64,000 bases of DNA from an uncultured Pseudomonadota bacterium (GCA_946479855.1 CAMLHL010000003.1:1-64000); one strand, 5' to 3'. Shown: positions 39,030 through 49,697, counted from the stretch's first letter. The notes: generated by a model from the letters alone, not told the origin. Numbers and translations: made by a program.

Positions 39030-40781
39030 CTAAGGCGTACGGTGAGCGACCAGTTCAAAGATATCCCTTTCACCTTCGCTGTTGTCGGCGGAGGTGATGC
39101 TGCGTTGCATTCGGACATAACGCTTGATCTGGGGGGCATACCAGATGAGGTAATGAACCCGCACCGGTTCGATCTGCGCCTGGGCGATCGAACCGGTACG
39201 CCGCCGACTGCTCCAGACCTCGATCTTGAAGGCGCTGAAGGTACCGGCGGGCACGCTCACGGATTCCTGGCCGATCACCTCGGCCTTGGAATACCACTGC
39301 GTCCATTGCGGATCGAAATCCGGTGTCGGAAAGCCGCTGAGCGAGTCCTGCTGCGCCAAGGCAACGTAAGCGCCAAAATATGGACTGAACTCCGGCCCGA
39401 TCGCATTCCAGACGATGAAATCGGGTTTGTTGCCACGGGCCCGGCGTATCTCCGCAGCGCTCTCCGGCTCGATCACGCGCAACTCCTCGGTAACCAGGCT
39501 GTCAGCCACCGATTGCGCAACGACCTCGAAACGCCGTTTCGGGCTGGTCGGCCACTTCCCCGACGAACGGTAAACCCAGCGCTCGCCCTTAACCGGCAAG
39601 TTTGAGGCGAACGTAGGAGCGGGGCCTGCTGCCGATGCCGCAACGCTGGCCAGCGCCTCGGGCGGACGGGCGGTTCCCGCCAGCCGGGGCGCCACCGTCA
39701 GCGTCTTGCGGGCGATTTTTTTGCCGTTGCGGGCGGTGAGCGTGAATGTCGTCGCAGCCTCGATTTTGACGTCGATACAATCATCGGCGACGCTCCCCAG
39801 TTCGCCCGGACGCGGCGTCAGGAGCAGGCTTTCGGCATGACTGACCCGGTAGCACAGGCGAACGCGCGAAGCCGTCACCTCGGCCTTGAATTCACGAATC
39901 AACGGCGGGCGTTCTGCGACGGGTCCGGCTTCCGGCTGGATTGTTGCGGCCGGTTGGGCAGCGGGCGGCGACGGCTTATCAGCAAGCGCTGGCTTGCCAA
40001 CGTCTTTGGCTCCCTGGCCGGAGAGCGGCGGGATCGCGGCCTGGCCAGCCGGCGGGGCAGCGACAATGGCAGGCTTGGGGGCCTGGGCAAGCTTGCTGAC
40101 CGGGTTTTTTTCACTGTCGATAGCGGGTTTTCGAGCACCGAGGCTGACCCACAATCCGATGCCGGCGAAGACAAGCGCCGCAAGGCCAAGTGGCAAGAGC
40201 CAACGTGCAGCCTTGCCATCAGTCACGGCGCCGACGTTTTCCTTGCCGCTGGCTGAGGCGCCATCGGCAGCGGAATTGCTGCTCGTGGGCGGGGGCTTCG
40301 CGGCAGATGGACCGGATGGAATGTCCAGGATGCCTTCCAGCGTGCGGATCAGTTCCCCGGTCGAGGCTTCCCATTGCTTGTGGTTGATTTCGATCGCCTG
40401 CCGCCGGGTCAGGGGTTTGAGCGCTTCGGGCAGGTCAGCCGCCTGCGGCATGACGGCGCCACCAACCAGCACTGGCACGACGCGTATTCCGCGCTGCAGG
40501 GCGGCACCGGTTTCCAGCCGGATGAAATCGTTGGGATCATCCAGCCGGCGCCGTCCGGCCGCGTCGGTAGCGGTGGTCCATTCATCGCCGATGACGGCGA
40601 TCAGCACACGGCAGGACGCCACGGCCTCCTCGATGGCGACTACGAAATCGAGACCGGGCTCGATCCCCTCGACATCCATGAACACCCGCTCGGCACCGAA
40701 GTGGGCAACCAGACGGTCATACAGGCGCCCGGCATACCCCGCCGAATCGTCCCGTCGATAGCTGATGAATATGCCGTCCAT
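39030..40781 (-). CDS. Membrane-anchored TIR-domain protein
   Basis: This 583-residue protein has three parts. An N-terminal TIR domain (about residues 1-150) shows MDGIFISYRRDDSAGYAGRLYDRL, FMDVEGIEPGLDF, VLIAVIGDEW and FIRLETGAALQRGIRVVPVLV. A single membrane segment follows (WLLPLGLAALVFAGIGLWVSL, about 205-225), then a Pro/Ala-rich linker. A C-terminal domain (about 400-580), rich in Trp and Tyr, is probably outside the membrane and resembles no family I can name. The start at 40781 begins the TIR fold; the longer frame to 40901 adds Arg-rich shadow. Bacterial TIR domains can cleave NAD or act as adaptors; the role here is unknown. Confidence 0.85.
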   Translation of the reverse strand: MDGIFISYRRDDSAGYAGRLYDRLVAHFGAERVFMDVEGIEPGLDFVVAIEEAVASCRVLIAVIGDEWTTATDAAGRRRLDDPNDFIRLETGAALQRGIRVVPVLVGGAVMPQAADLPEALKPLTRRQAIEINHKQWEASTGELIRTLEGILDIPSGPSAAKPPPTSSNSAADGASASGKENVGAVTDGKAARWLLPLGLAALVFAGIGLWVSLGARKPAIDSEKNPVSKLAQAPKPAIVAAPPAGQAAIPPLSGQGAKDVGKPALADKPSPPAAQPAATIQPEAGPVAERPPLIREFKAEVTASRVRLCYRVSHAESLLLTPRPGELGSVADDCIDVKIEAATTFTLTARNGKKIARKTLTVAPRLAGTARPPEALASVAASAAGPAPTFASNLPVKGERWVYRSSGKWPTSPKRRFEVVAQSVADSLVTEELRVIEPESAAEIRRARGNKPDFIVWNAIGPEFSPYFGAYVALAQQDSLSGFPTPDFDPQWTQWYSKAEVIGQESVSVPAGTFSAFKIEVWSSRRRTGSIAQAQIEPVRVHYLIWYAPQIKRYVRMQRSITSADNSEGERDIFELVAHRTP

Positions 40782-40976
40782 GCCAGACCGCCCCCTTTTC
40801 ACCACCGGCAGCCGAACCCGCTCCATGTAGAAGCGATGGCACCTGTCGGCCTTCATCAGGCACACCCGGCGGAGCGCAATCGCCGCCCGCGCCAGGTGCA
40901 AGCTGATGAACTAATGTACAGAGGACGAAAATGCGGCCCGGAAGTTCCCGGGTTTATGCAAACGGCGTCTTGCCGA

Positions 40977-43900
40977 TCAGCCCACCCAGCGCCGTGCGTT
41001 GCGGAACATGCGCATCCAGGGCGAATCCTCGCCCCAGTTTTCCGGATGCCAGGACATCTGCACGGTGCGGAAGACGCGCTCGGGGTGCGGCATCATGATC
41101 GTGAAGCGGCCGTCCTCGGTGGTTACCGCCGTCAAACCGTTCGGCGAACCGTTCGGGTTGTACGGGTAGACTTCCGTCGGATTGCCGTGGTTATCCACGT
41201 AGCGCAGCGCCGCCAGCACCTCGGCCTGGTCCGCCGGGTTGTCGAACACTGCCCGGCCTTCGCCATGGGAGACAACGATGGGAATGCGCGATTTTTCCAT
41301 GCCGCGGAAGAAGAGCGAGGGCGATTCCTGCACTTCGGCCAGCACGAAGCGGGCTTCGAACTGCTCGACCTGGTTGCGGCGGAAAGCCGGCCAGTGTTCA
41401 GCGCCAGGGATGATCGATTTCAGCGCGCTCATCATCTGGCAACCGTTGCAGACGCCCAGCGCGAAGGTATCCGGACGCTTGAAGAAGGCGGCGAATTCAT
41501 CGCGGCAGCCGTCGTGCATCAGGATGGTCCGCGCCCAGCCGAGGCCGGCGCCAAGCACGTCACCATAGGAGAAGCCGCCGCAGGCGACCAGGCCCTTGAA
41601 GTCCTTGAGGCTGACACGACCGGCGAGAATATCGCTCATATGGACGTCGACCGCAGCAAAGCCGGCCTTGTCGAAGGCAGCGGCCATTTCGTAATGGCTG
41701 TTGACCCCCTGCTCGCGCAGGATGGCGACACGCGGGCGACCGCTGATCTGGGCATAAACCTGGGTGAAATCCTCCTGCGGATCGAAAGTCAGCCAGGGAT
41801 TCAGCCCGGGGTCCCGGGTATCGAGGATGCGATCGAATTCCTGCTTGGCACAATCCGGGTTGTCGCGCATGGCCTGCATCTGGTAGCTGGTCTCCGACCA
41901 GGCACGCTGCAGGTCGACACGCTTTTCGCGCAGCACGCGCTTGGCGTTGCGGGTGACACGGATTTCGTCCCACTCGTTCATCAGGCCGACAAAGTGATAA
42001 GGCACACGCAGGGCGCGCAGGATGGGTGTGACCTTTTCCCGGTCGGCGCGGCGAATCTGGATCAGCGCCCCGAGCTCTTCGTTGAACAGCACCCGGACGA
42101 TATTCTCGAAATCGCGACCGGCCAGCAGGTCGGGACGTTTTTCTGAACCGTCGACGTCACCGGCACCAGCGTCGTAGCAGATGCCGTCGAGATCGAGCGA
42201 GACGCCACACCGGCTGGCGAAGGCCATTTCACAGGCGGCGACGAACAGGCCGCCGTCGGAACGATCGTGGTAAGCGAGCAGCAGGCCATCACGGTTGAGC
42301 TTCTGGACGGCATCGAACAGGCCTTTCAGCTTGGCCGGCTCGTCGACGTCCGGCGCATCGCTGCCGGTGGCGTTGTACACCTGGGCCAGGGCCGAGCCGC
42401 CGAGACGGTTCTGGCCGAGGTCGAGCAGCAGCAGTTCGGTTTCGCCCTGGTCGACGGCCAGTTGCGGGGTTTTGGTCTTGCGCACGTCGTCGACCGCAGC
42501 AAACGAGGTGACGACCAGCGACAGCGGCGAAACGACCTGCTTTTTCTCGCCACCCTCTTCCCAGGCGGTGCGCATCGACAGCGAATCCTTGCCGACCGGG
42601 ATCGAGACGCCGATGGCCTTGCACAGGTCGGAAACGGCCTCGACGGTGTCGAACAGGCGGGCATCCTCGCCCGGCACGCCGCACGGCGCCATCCAGTTGG
42701 CCGACAGCTTGACCTTGCCGAGTTCGCCGACATCGGCGGCGGCCAGGTTGGTCAGCGCCTCGCCGATGGCCATGCGGCCGGAGGCCGGCGCATCGAACAC
42801 GGCGAGCGGCGTACGCTCGCCCATGGCGAAGGCTTCGCCAAGGTACCCCTGGTAACCCATGGTGGTCACCGCGACGTCGGCCACCGGCACCTGCCACGGA
42901 CCGACCATCTGGTCGCGGGCGGTCATGCCGCCGACCGAACGGTCGCCGATCGAGATCAGGAAGGTCTTGTCGGCGATGGTCGGCAGACGCATCAGGCGAT
43001 AGGCGGCGTCCTTCAATTCGATCGAAGCGGCGTCGAAGGAGACAAAAGTTTCCGGCTGGTGCGTCACGTCGCGCGTCATGCGCGGCGGCTTGCCCAAAAG
43101 GGCTTCCATTTCCATGTCGACCGGATTGACGCCGAAATGAGCGTCGGTCACCGTCAGATGGCCGTCGCCGGTCGCTTCGCCGACCACGGCGAAGGGGCAG
43201 CGCTCGCGCTCGCACATGGCCTGGAATTCGGCGATACGGTTTGGCGGAATAGCCAGCACATAGCGTTCCTGCGATTCGTTCGACCAGATTTCGGCCGGCG
43301 ACATGCCCGGCTCTTCGGTCGGCACCTTGCGCAGGTCGAACACTGCGCCGACGCCGCCCGAGTGGGCGAGTTCCGGCAGGGCGTTGGAGACGCCGCCGGC
43401 ACCGACGTCATGCACCGAGAGGATGGGGTTGTCCTTGCCCATCTGCCAGCAGCGGTCGATGACTTCCTGCGCGCGGCGCTGGATTTCCGGGTTGCCGCGC
43501 TGCACCGAGGCGAAGTCGAGATCTTCGGCATTGACGCCGGCGGTCATCGACGAGGCGGCGCCGCCGCCCAGGCCGATCAGCATGCCGGGGCCGCCCAGTT
43601 GCACGAACTGGGTGCCGACCGGGAAGGTTTCCTCCTTGAACGACTGCTCGGCCTGGATGCTGCCCAGGCCGCCGGCGATCATGATCGGCTTGTGGTAGCC
43701 GCGCACGACACCGGCCACGTCCTGCTCGTAGGTGCGGAAATAGCCGGTCAGGTTCGGGCGGCCGAATTCGTTGTTGAAGGCGGCGGCACCGATCGGGCCT
43801 TCGAGCATGATGTCGAGGGCGGAAGCGATACGCGACGGGCGGCCGTAGGCCTTTTCCCAGGGCTGCGGCGCATCCGGCAGATTGAGGTTGGAGACCGAGA

Positions 43901-44906
43901 AGCCGCAGAGGCCGGCCTTCGGCTTGGAGCCCTTGCCGGTGGCGCCCTCGTCGCGGATTTCACCGCCGGAGCCGGTGGAGGCACCGGGGAAAGGCGAAAT
44001 CGCCGTCGGGTGGTTGTGCGTCTCGACCTTGGTCAGGATGTGGGTCAGCTCTTCCTTGTAGCTGTAGCCCCGGTCGGCATCCGGGTAGAAACGCTGGATG
44101 GTGGCGCCTTCGATGATCGAGGCGTTGTCGGCATAGGCCATCACCGTGCCCTGCGGATGCGCCTGATGCGTTTCGCGGATCATGCCGAACAGGGTCTTGT
44201 CCTTGGCTTGCCCGTCGATCACCCAGGAAGCGTTGAAAATCTTGTGGCGGCAGTGCTCGGAATTGGCCTGGGCGAACATCATCAGCTCGACGTCGGTCGG
44301 GTTGCGGCCAGCCTTGGTGAAGATGTCGAGCAGGTAGTCGATCTCGTCGTCGGACAGCGCCAGGCCGAGCGAGCCGTTAGCCTCGACCAGCGCCGTTTTG
44401 CCGCCCTTGAGCACGTCGACCGTATTGAGCGGCTTCGGCTCGAAGTGGCGGAACAGTTCGCCGGCGGCGGCGAAGCCGGGCAACACGGACTCGGTCATCC
44501 GGTCGTGCAGCAGCGCGGCGACTGTCTTCTTTTCATCGGCGCTCAGCGCGCGGCCGCCCTTGACCACGAGTTGGAAGGCAATCACCCGCTCGATGCGCTC
44601 GATGGCGTCGAGGTCGCAGTTCCAGGCGATGTCGGTGGCCTTCGACGACCACGGCGAAATGGTGCCGATGCGCGGCGCGACCAGGAACAGTTCACCGGTT
44701 TCAGCGCCGGCGGCCCTCTCTTCCAGCAGCGTCGCCAGCTTGGCGCGCTCGTCGGCATTCAGGGCGCGCTTTTGCGCGACGACGTGCCAGTAATCGGCGA
44801 CCACCGATTCGATATCCGCGACGGCCGCATTCAGGCGGGCTTGCAGGCGTTGCAGACGGAAGGCGGAAAAGGCGGCGTCGCCCTTGAGGCAAAGAATGTC
44901 GGCCAT
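40977..44906 (-). CDS. purL: Phosphoribosylformylglycinamidine synthase PurL
   Basis: PurL is the large single-chain FGAM synthase of purine biosynthesis and joins synthase and glutaminase activities. The 1309-residue protein matches the proteobacterial type. It has [41 protein letters not shown] (synthase, near residue 297), [10 protein letters not shown] and the C-terminal class I amidotransferase [14 protein letters not shown] (catalytic Cys) with VSHGEGRA. It is a single gene; a minus-strand TATAAT (attata at 44942-44947 on plus) is a candidate -10. Two dispersed motif copies lie in it. Confidence 0.97.
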   Translation of the reverse strand: MADILCLKGDAAFSAFRLQRLQARLNAAVADIESVVADYWHVVAQKRALNADERAKLATLLEERAAGAETGELFLVAPRIGTISPWSSKATDIAWNCDLDAIERIERVIAFQLVVKGGRALSADEKKTVAALLHDRMTESVLPGFAAAGELFRHFEPKPLNTVDVLKGGKTALVEANGSLGLALSDDEIDYLLDIFTKAGRNPTDVELMMFAQANSEHCRHKIFNASWVIDGQAKDKTLFGMIRETHQAHPQGTVMAYADNASIIEGATIQRFYPDADRGYSYKEELTHILTKVETHNHPTAISPFPGASTGSGGEIRDEGATGKGSKPKAGLCGFSVSNLNLPDAPQPWEKAYGRPSRIASALDIMLEGPIGAAAFNNEFGRPNLTGYFRTYEQDVAGVVRGYHKPIMIAGGLGSIQAEQSFKEETFPVGTQFVQLGGPGMLIGLGGGAASSMTAGVNAEDLDFASVQRGNPEIQRRAQEVIDRCWQMGKDNPILSVHDVGAGGVSNALPELAHSGGVGAVFDLRKVPTEEPGMSPAEIWSNESQERYVLAIPPNRIAEFQAMCERERCPFAVVGEATGDGHLTVTDAHFGVNPVDMEMEALLGKPPRMTRDVTHQPETFVSFDAASIELKDAAYRLMRLPTIADKTFLISIGDRSVGGMTARDQMVGPWQVPVADVAVTTMGYQGYLGEAFAMGERTPLAVFDAPASGRMAIGEALTNLAAADVGELGKVKLSANWMAPCGVPGEDARLFDTVEAVSDLCKAIGVSIPVGKDSLSMRTAWEEGGEKKQVVSPLSLVVTSFAAVDDVRKTKTPQLAVDQGETELLLLDLGQNRLGGSALAQVYNATGSDAPDVDEPAKLKGLFDAVQKLNRDGLLLAYHDRSDGGLFVAACEMAFASRCGVSLDLDGICYDAGAGDVDGSEKRPDLLAGRDFENIVRVLFNEELGALIQIRRADREKVTPILRALRVPYHFVGLMNEWDEIRVTRNAKRVLREKRVDLQRAWSETSYQMQAMRDNPDCAKQEFDRILDTRDPGLNPWLTFDPQEDFTQVYAQISGRPRVAILREQGVNSHYEMAAAFDKAGFAAVDVHMSDILAGRVSLKDFKGLVACGGFSYGDVLGAGLGWARTILMHDGCRDEFAAFFKRPDTFALGVCNGCQMMSALKSIIPGAEHWPAFRRNQVEQFEARFVLAEVQESPSLFFRGMEKSRIPIVVSHGEGRAVFDNPADQAEVLAALRYVDNHGNPTEVYPYNPNGSPNGLTAVTTEDGRFTIMMPHPERVFRTVQMSWHPENWGEDSPWMRMFRNARRWVG
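41646..41657 (+). repeat. Dispersed motif, exact (in purL)
   Basis: GTCGACCGCAGC. No strong A/T tract beside it; it may be ordinary codon use for AAVD. Confidence 0.45.
42489..42500 (+). repeat. Dispersed motif, exact (in purL)
   Basis: GTCGACCGCAGC, again coding AAVD on the minus strand. It may be chance. Confidence 0.45.
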
Positions 44907-44941
44907 TGGAGAGTGATTTCGGGTTAGGCGGAGAGGCCGAC

Positions 44942-44947
44942 ATTATA
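44942..44947 (-). promoter_or_regulatory. Candidate -10 of purL
   Basis: TATAAT on the minus strand lies 35 bases before the purL ATG. The -35 region is weak. Confidence 0.4.
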
Positions 44948-45067
44948 CCTGAGGCGAGGATGGACTCCGGAGCCGGGGGAAACGAGACCGCATCAAAAAG
45001 TCTGGACGGCGGCCGGAATGGCGATGGCCGACGCCCGAAACGCAGGCAGCGCCATCACTCCGGACGC

Positions 45068-45313
45068 CTAGTCACGCCAGAAATACAAGCCCAGACAGAG
45101 CGCAACGCCGACGACGTACAGCAGCACCGTGCCGGAAATCGCATACGGATAGACCATCAATGCGACGCCGATCCACTTGACCTTGCCGAGCGCCAGCCGC
45201 TTGCCGTAGCGGTAGGCGGCAAAGCCGATCAGCCCGAAGAAGATGGCGCCGAAAAGATAGGCCGGAGTAGGCAGCGCCAGGCCGAGACCGGCAAGGGTAT
45301 CCGGCTCACCCAT
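45068..45313 (-). CDS. Small membrane protein (81 aa)
   Basis: This 81-residue hydrophobic protein has about two to three membrane segments (YLFGAIFFGLIGFAAY, IGVALMVYPYAISGTVLLYVVGVALCLGLYF). It overlaps the DUF2164 gene start-to-end by eight bases. No named family was recognised, though short hydrophobic proteins of this kind are common in betaproteobacteria. Confidence 0.65.
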   Translation of the reverse strand: MGEPDTLAGLGLALPTPAYLFGAIFFGLIGFAAYRYGKRLALGKVKWIGVALMVYPYAISGTVLLYVVGVALCLGLYFWRD

Positions 45314-45581
45314 GGCGCTTGCCCGGCCTCCCCTGCTTCAGCCAGTACTGAAACTCTTCCTCATATACTTCGACATCGAGCTCCGTGACCCGTGCCTGCA
45401 GTCGCGCCTGGGCATCGGCGACAGCCTGGTTGTAGACGACGGGGGCGATTTCCTTCAGAAAAAACCCCAACAGCGCACCGGCATCCAGGCTGCCGATTTC
45501 CTCATCGAGGTTCTCGGAGAAGTAACGCTGGATCGAGGCGATGGCGGTTTTACGGGCGTCGGTGGAGATTTCGATGGTCAT
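45306..45581 (-). CDS. DUF2164 family protein
   Basis: This 91-residue protein matches DUF2164: the N-terminal IEISTDARKTAIASIQRYFSENLDEEIGSLDAGALLGFFLKEIAPVVYNQAVADAQ pattern is characteristic. Function unknown. It is probably co-transcribed with the small membrane protein that follows. Confidence 0.82.
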   Translation of the reverse strand: MTIEISTDARKTAIASIQRYFSENLDEEIGSLDAGALLGFFLKEIAPVVYNQAVADAQARLQARVTELDVEVYEEEFQYWLKQGRPGKRHG

Positions 45582-45633
45582 GATCGTGAAGTTCGGGCAG
45601 CGGCAAGTGACGAGTGTAGATGCAATCGACCGC

Positions 45634-46233
45634 TCACCCTCCGGAAACCGCTTTCAGGATCAGTGGCGCCAGTGCTTCCGGCCATTTGATGCCGCCGCCG
45701 CTGGCGAAGTCCTGAGCGGTGGCGGACATTTTTTTCCAGGTCTTGCGGATGATGTCGAGCCACTTCTGTTCGCTGTATTCGGCGTGCTCACCGGCAAAAC
45801 CAAGCATGTAGTGTTCGATGAAAACGAGGCTGCTGACGTCTTCGAGCAACTGCGTGTCGGGATTGGTCTTCATCTCCTGTTTGCCGACCGCCGCCTTGAC
45901 CTGGGCAATCGTCGCCTCGTCGTAGCCGGCCTGGCGCAACAGTGCGCTGGCAGTTTCGGCGTGAAAGCGGTAAAGGCCGGTCCGCCATGCGAAGTAACCC
46001 GGTTTGCCCAGCGGATAGTCGCTGCGCGGCACGGTCCACCGCCGGATGTGCTGGGCGCGCACGGCGAGCCGGGCAACCTCACTGGCGCCGGGCGCGAAAC
46101 GGTCGATCATCTCGGTCATGCGGCGGGCGTAAAGCAGTTCCTTGGGCTGCCCGTCTTCACGGTTGGGGTCTTCGGCGTTGGCGGCATCGAACAGGGCGAT
46201 AGCCTGGTTGAAGCGTTCCTGGTCAGCAATCAT
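45634..46233 (-). CDS. DUF4202 family protein
   Basis: This 199-residue protein matches DUF4202: RFNQAIALFDAANAEDPN, KELLYARRMTEMIDRFAP, RAQHIRRWTVPRSDYPLGKPGYFAWRTGL and DVSSLVFIEHYMLGFA. The His and Asp residues suggest an HD-like hydrolase fold. The ATG at 46233 starts the conserved part; the frame is open to 46275. Function unknown. Confidence 0.82.
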   Translation of the reverse strand: MIADQERFNQAIALFDAANAEDPNREDGQPKELLYARRMTEMIDRFAPGASEVARLAVRAQHIRRWTVPRSDYPLGKPGYFAWRTGLYRFHAETASALLRQAGYDEATIAQVKAAVGKQEMKTNPDTQLLEDVSSLVFIEHYMLGFAGEHAEYSEQKWLDIIRKTWKKMSATAQDFASGGGIKWPEALAPLILKAVSGG

Positions 46234-46362
46234 TGAATCTCTCGTGGCATCCTGGTTGGCTTGGTGGCAAGCCATCTCAAGCGATTGCCGACAGGTTAAC
46301 CTTGCTCAAGGACGGGAGCAATCCTGCCCCCAATCCCTGAAGCGACCGGGAATCCAGGTTCC

Positions 46363-47127
46363 TCACTTTTTCAGCAAGGGAGCGACGAGATCCATGGGCA
46401 GCGGGAAGACCACTGTGGTGTTCTTGTCGGCCCCGATCACCGTCAGCGTTTCGAGGTAGCGCAACAGGATGGCCTGGGGTTCCTGGGCCAGGATCTGGGC
46501 AGCCTGGAAGAGTTTTTCCGACGCCTGCAACTCGCCCTCGGCGTGGATCACCTTGGCACGCCGCTCACGCTCCGCCTCGGCTTGCCGGGCAATCGCCCGG
46601 ATCATCGATTCGGTCAGATCGACCTGCTTGATCTCGACGTTGGACACCTTGATGCCCCAGGTGTCGGTTTGTGCATCCAAGGCTTGCTGGATATCCACGT
46701 TGAGCCTCTCGCGCTCCGACAACATGTCGTCGAGCAAATGCTTGCCGAGCACCGAACGCAACATGGTCTGCGCCAACTGGCTGGTGGCGTTGAGAAAATC
46801 GACCACCTGGATGATGGCCTTCTGCGGATCAATCACTCGAAAATAAACGACGGCGCTGACCTTGACCGAAACGTTGTCGCGCGAGATCACGTCCTGGGTC
46901 GGCACTTCCAGCACGACGGTCCGCAGATCGACGCGGACCACTTGCTGGATGGCCGGGATGATGAAGACCAGCCCCGGCCCTTTGACCTGCTGAAAACGAC
47001 CGAGCGTAAACACGACCCCGCGCTCGTATTCACGGAAGATGCGAATGGCGGAAGCAACCAGCAAGCCTAGCGCGACAACCAGTATGGGCATGAAGAACCC
47101 GGCGAGATCAGAATACAGAGCCATCAT
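46363..47127 (-). CDS. Slipin-type band 7/stomatin family protein
   Basis: This 254-residue SPFH protein has an N-terminal membrane hairpin ([19 protein letters not shown]), the band 7 domain ([46 protein letters not shown]) and an Ala/Glu-rich coiled coil ([22 protein letters not shown]). It is the slipin type (prokaryotic stomatin-like). NfeD, often its partner, is not seen nearby. The start may be the second Met. Confidence 0.9.
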   Translation of the reverse strand: MMALYSDLAGFFMPILVVALGLLVASAIRIFREYERGVVFTLGRFQQVKGPGLVFIIPAIQQVVRVDLRTVVLEVPTQDVISRDNVSVKVSAVVYFRVIDPQKAIIQVVDFLNATSQLAQTMLRSVLGKHLLDDMLSERERLNVDIQQALDAQTDTWGIKVSNVEIKQVDLTESMIRAIARQAEAERERRAKVIHAEGELQASEKLFQAAQILAQEPQAILLRYLETLTVIGADKNTTVVFPLPMDLVAPLLKK

Positions 47128-47189
47128 TCACCCCTTCCCCATTTTCCGGCATTGCCTCTGGGCATCTCCGCTGCTTCACCGACCCACGC

Positions 47190-47399
47190 TCATGGCGACG
47201 GCTTGCCCGCCGAGCAGGCATGGCACGAATTACAGCCGAGCGCCGCATAAAGCGGGCAGAAGCTGAAAACGGCGGTGGCCAGCAGGACGATGCCCAACCA
47301 GCCCCAAATCCCGATCAGCCCGGAAAGCGTGGCGCCGATCAACACGACGCCAACCACCGCCCGGATGATGCGATCGGTATTGCACATATTCGTTTTCAT
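47190..47399 (-). CDS. DUF2892 (YgaP-type) inner-membrane protein
   Basis: This 69-residue protein begins MKTNMCNTDRIIRAVVGVVLIG, with two membrane segments (VVGVVLIGATLSGLIGIWGWLGIVLLATAVFSFCPLY) and a CNSCHAC tail. This is the DUF2892 fold found fused to rhodanese in YgaP. AAGGAG precedes the ATG at 47399. The frame runs to 47522, but that is not the likely start. Confidence 0.85.
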   Translation of the reverse strand: MKTNMCNTDRIIRAVVGVVLIGATLSGLIGIWGWLGIVLLATAVFSFCPLYAALGCNSCHACSAGKPSP

Positions 47400-47810
47400 C
47401 TGACACTCCTTGCTGCTAGCAGCGAAACGTCCGCCAGGCAGAGCGCTTCCGAAGCCGGCCGGAGGGCCTGAAATCAAACGGGCTGATGCCCGGCCGAGCA
47501 ATCGATGCACGAGCCATCTCATTCAGAGAATAAGACCTCGCCGCAGGGCGATCGTTCGTGGCGCGCTCGCCCCGCTCACGGGCAAGCAAAAGGCCAGGGC
47601 CTTGCCAAATTCGGCTTTTCCCCGGTCGACCGTAGCCATTCGACGCTTGCGAAAGCGGCAGCATTACCCTCCCCCGACGCAGCATGGAAATGTATCGCCC
47701 GCCACAGGGTTGCTACTCGGCGCCGAGGCGCTTCTGCTCAGTGTAAGTTTCAATTTTTTACAATGGCCAAACGCCGCTTTCATGCGCCATCCTGCCTGCG
47801 CCCGCTTAAA
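47400..47810. other. Intergenic stretch between DUF2892 and TonB-like genes
   Basis: This is a 411-base divergent gap. It holds the two promoters and one exact dispersed motif copy at 47625-47636, preceded by TTTTCCCC. An in-frame upstream extension of the TonB-like gene crosses it but reads as non-conserved basic sequence. No other feature was seen. Confidence 0.5.
47625..47636 (+). repeat. Dispersed motif, exact (DUF2892/TonB-like gap)
   Basis: GTCGACCGTAGC preceded by GGCTTTTCCCC. Intergenic. Confidence 0.72.
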
Positions 47811-48644
47811 ATGCCGCCGATGCCGATTGCTGATTTTTTGCCGGAGCAGCGCCCCCTCGGTTGGGCCCTCGCTGTCTCGCTGGTCCTCCACCTGTTGCTG
47901 CTCGTTGAACTCCACGACTCCCGATCGGGGGGACCAACCGCGCCGCCGCGCCTGGAAGCCAGGTTGACACCGGCCATCCGGCAAGCAACGGAAGCCAGTC
48001 AACCGCCGGTCCAAGCAAAAAAACTGCCGGCCAGCAAAGCCAGCGCACCGCGTACCCGCCTGCTGACAGCCGAGAAATCGCGCGGCCCGGCGGTGCCGGC
48101 CGCACCGCAATGGACGGCTGCCGAGAAGGCCGAAATGGACGGCTTTCTCAACGAACTTGCCGGGCAGGCCCGAGCAACTCCCAAACCGAGCCTGGCCGAG
48201 CGGTCGTTGGCGATGGCCCGCCAGGTCGGCCAGCAGATGGCAGCCCAGGACGAGAGCGACGAAGCGTTGCTGGAGCGCCGCCCGAACGGCCCGCCAGTCG
48301 ATTCCTTCAGCCTGGAAATCTATATCGAGGGCCTGCTCCGCCGCCTCAATCGCAGCGCCGCTTTCGTCAAGAACGATCCCCGCAACAAGGGGGTGCGCCC
48401 GGCCTCCGTGCAGTTCAGGCTCAACCCGGACGGCTCGCTGAAATCCTTCGTCGTCCTCAATGCCGGCGATCAGGCCGATGAAATTGCCTTCATCCGGTCG
48501 GTCGTCGAGCGCGCCGTACCGTTCTCACCCTTTCCGCCGGATATCGACAAGGCCGCCCGCTCGCTTGGCGTGACCATCTGCATCCGGCCGAGGGGGGGCA
48601 GCGGCCTCGGCTTCACCCGGATGAACGGCAGCCGCTGCAACTGA
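47811..48644 (+). CDS. TonB C-terminal-domain-like envelope protein
   Basis: This protein of about 277 residues has an N-terminal membrane anchor (LGWALAVSLVLHLLLLVELHD) and a Pro/Ala/Lys-rich periplasmic linker. A C-terminal domain (about residues 165-260, IYIEGLLRRLNRSA, VQFRLNPDGSLKSFVVLNA, IRSVVERAVPFSPFPPDI) resembles TonB_C. Candidate starts are 47763, 47811 and 47820; 47811 is chosen because the conserved part begins just after it. No exbB/exbD genes lie next to it, so it may be an orphan TonB-like protein. Confidence 0.7.
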   Translation: MPPMPIADFLPEQRPLGWALAVSLVLHLLLLVELHDSRSGGPTAPPRLEARLTPAIRQATEASQPPVQAKKLPASKASAPRTRLLTAEKSRGPAVPAAPQWTAAEKAEMDGFLNELAGQARATPKPSLAERSLAMARQVGQQMAAQDESDEALLERRPNGPPVDSFSLEIYIEGLLRRLNRSAAFVKNDPRNKGVRPASVQFRLNPDGSLKSFVVLNAGDQADEIAFIRSVVERAVPFSPFPPDIDKAARSLGVTICIRPRGGSGLGFTRMNGSRCN

Positions 48645-48698
48645 GTCGCCGGGAAGATCGCCGGTGGCAGCCAATCCCGGAATTGCCCCGTTTTTCCG

Positions 48699-48710
48699 GT
48701 CGACCGTCGC
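48699..48710 (+). repeat. Dispersed motif, near copy (after TonB-like gene)
   Basis: GTCGACCGTCGC preceded by GTTTTTCC. Intergenic. Confidence 0.6.
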
Positions 48711-48764
48711 ATTGCCGCCAGAGGCAGAATCGGCCTCCGCCGGACTGCTCCGCTGCCTGTCATC

Positions 48765-49514
48765 CTAAAAGCGCAGGCCCAGAGAAATCCGGGTCTGGTC
48801 GTTGGGCGAGAAATTCACCTTCTGATCCCACGCCAAACGGATGAAGACCTCCCGAAAATCGTAGGTCAGGGACGCTCCCCAGCCGACAACCCTGGGATCG
48901 CCAGGATTTTCCCGGCCGCGTTTTTCAGATAAATCGATTATCAGGCGATGCTGCATGTCCAACTGATAGCGCGCCACCGCGTGCGTGACGGATTGTCCGG
49001 TATGCAGGCGGTTATCCTTGACGGTATAGAGCGACAGATTGGTTTGCGGAAGCAGACGGGTCCCCACACCGTAGACCGCCGAATCGTTCGGATCGAAATT
49101 CAGGTTGTAGTAATCCCGGGTATTGGTTCTGCTTACCCCCAGCAGGGCATACACCGACGAACCCAGTTCCAGATTCACCGAACCGCCGGCAAAGCCGTGT
49201 GTGGCCAGCTGCAGCGAAGGAATCAGCTTGCCGTAATCAGTCTCCAGCGTCAGTTCATAGCCGGTCCTGAGCTGTTCGAACTCGCTGCCTCGCTGGTAAT
49301 ACCCGATCCACAGCGCATGCGCGCCCTGATTGGCCCGCAGGTTGATATCGATGGCCGCCGCCTGCCGGCTGGTTGAATAGTAGGAAGGCGTCAGCTTGAA
49401 TGCCCATCCCGCCGCCTCATCGCCGACCGGCTCCACCGCGCCCGGACGCGACACATCGGCCCCGGCCTCCAGGGAAAACAGCGCCACCAGCAGGAATGAG
49501 CCAATCCGCATCAT
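48765..49514 (-). CDS. Outer-membrane beta-barrel-like protein
   Basis: This 249-residue protein has a signal peptide (MMRIGSFLLVALFSLEAGA). It carries many amphipathic strands, alternating with turns, and ends in Leu-Gly-Leu-Arg-Phe, the C-terminal Phe typical of outer-membrane barrels. No family is named. It is convergent with the TonB-like gene and separated from it by a 120-base gap with a dispersed motif copy. Confidence 0.7.
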   Translation of the reverse strand: MMRIGSFLLVALFSLEAGADVSRPGAVEPVGDEAAGWAFKLTPSYYSTSRQAAAIDINLRANQGAHALWIGYYQRGSEFEQLRTGYELTLETDYGKLIPSLQLATHGFAGGSVNLELGSSVYALLGVSRTNTRDYYNLNFDPNDSAVYGVGTRLLPQTNLSLYTVKDNRLHTGQSVTHAVARYQLDMQHRLIIDLSEKRGRENPGDPRVVGWGASLTYDFREVFIRLAWDQKVNFSPNDQTRISLGLRF

Positions 49515-49697
49515 CGTCGTCTATGATAGCCATCGGTGATTATCGACTGATTTCATACCCGATGAACGACAGCCTGCGTATTGCTCGCCCGCCACTTTTC
49601 ATCAGCCGGCGGATTCATTGCCGAACGCCTCCGGTCGCGAGCACAGAGCCCGGGGAATGAAGCAAATGCCCTATCTCCTGCGCATCGATGCGGACCC

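Noticed and set aside
41646..42500. Two exact motif copies in purL taken as strong evidence
   Set aside because: Both encode AAVD in well-conserved protein sequence and lack an A/T tract. I kept them in the list but not as key support.
42267..44927. An 886-codon open frame on the plus strand opposite purL, and similar long antisense frames elsewhere
   Set aside because: High G+C gives long open frames opposite real genes. This one has no recognisable domain, while purL on the other strand is a clear housekeeping enzyme. Others rejected alike: plus 56693-59221 opposite nrdA, plus 54411-56597 opposite nrdD, minus 36850-38025 opposite the macrodomain and CZB genes, plus 707-2134 in mfd.
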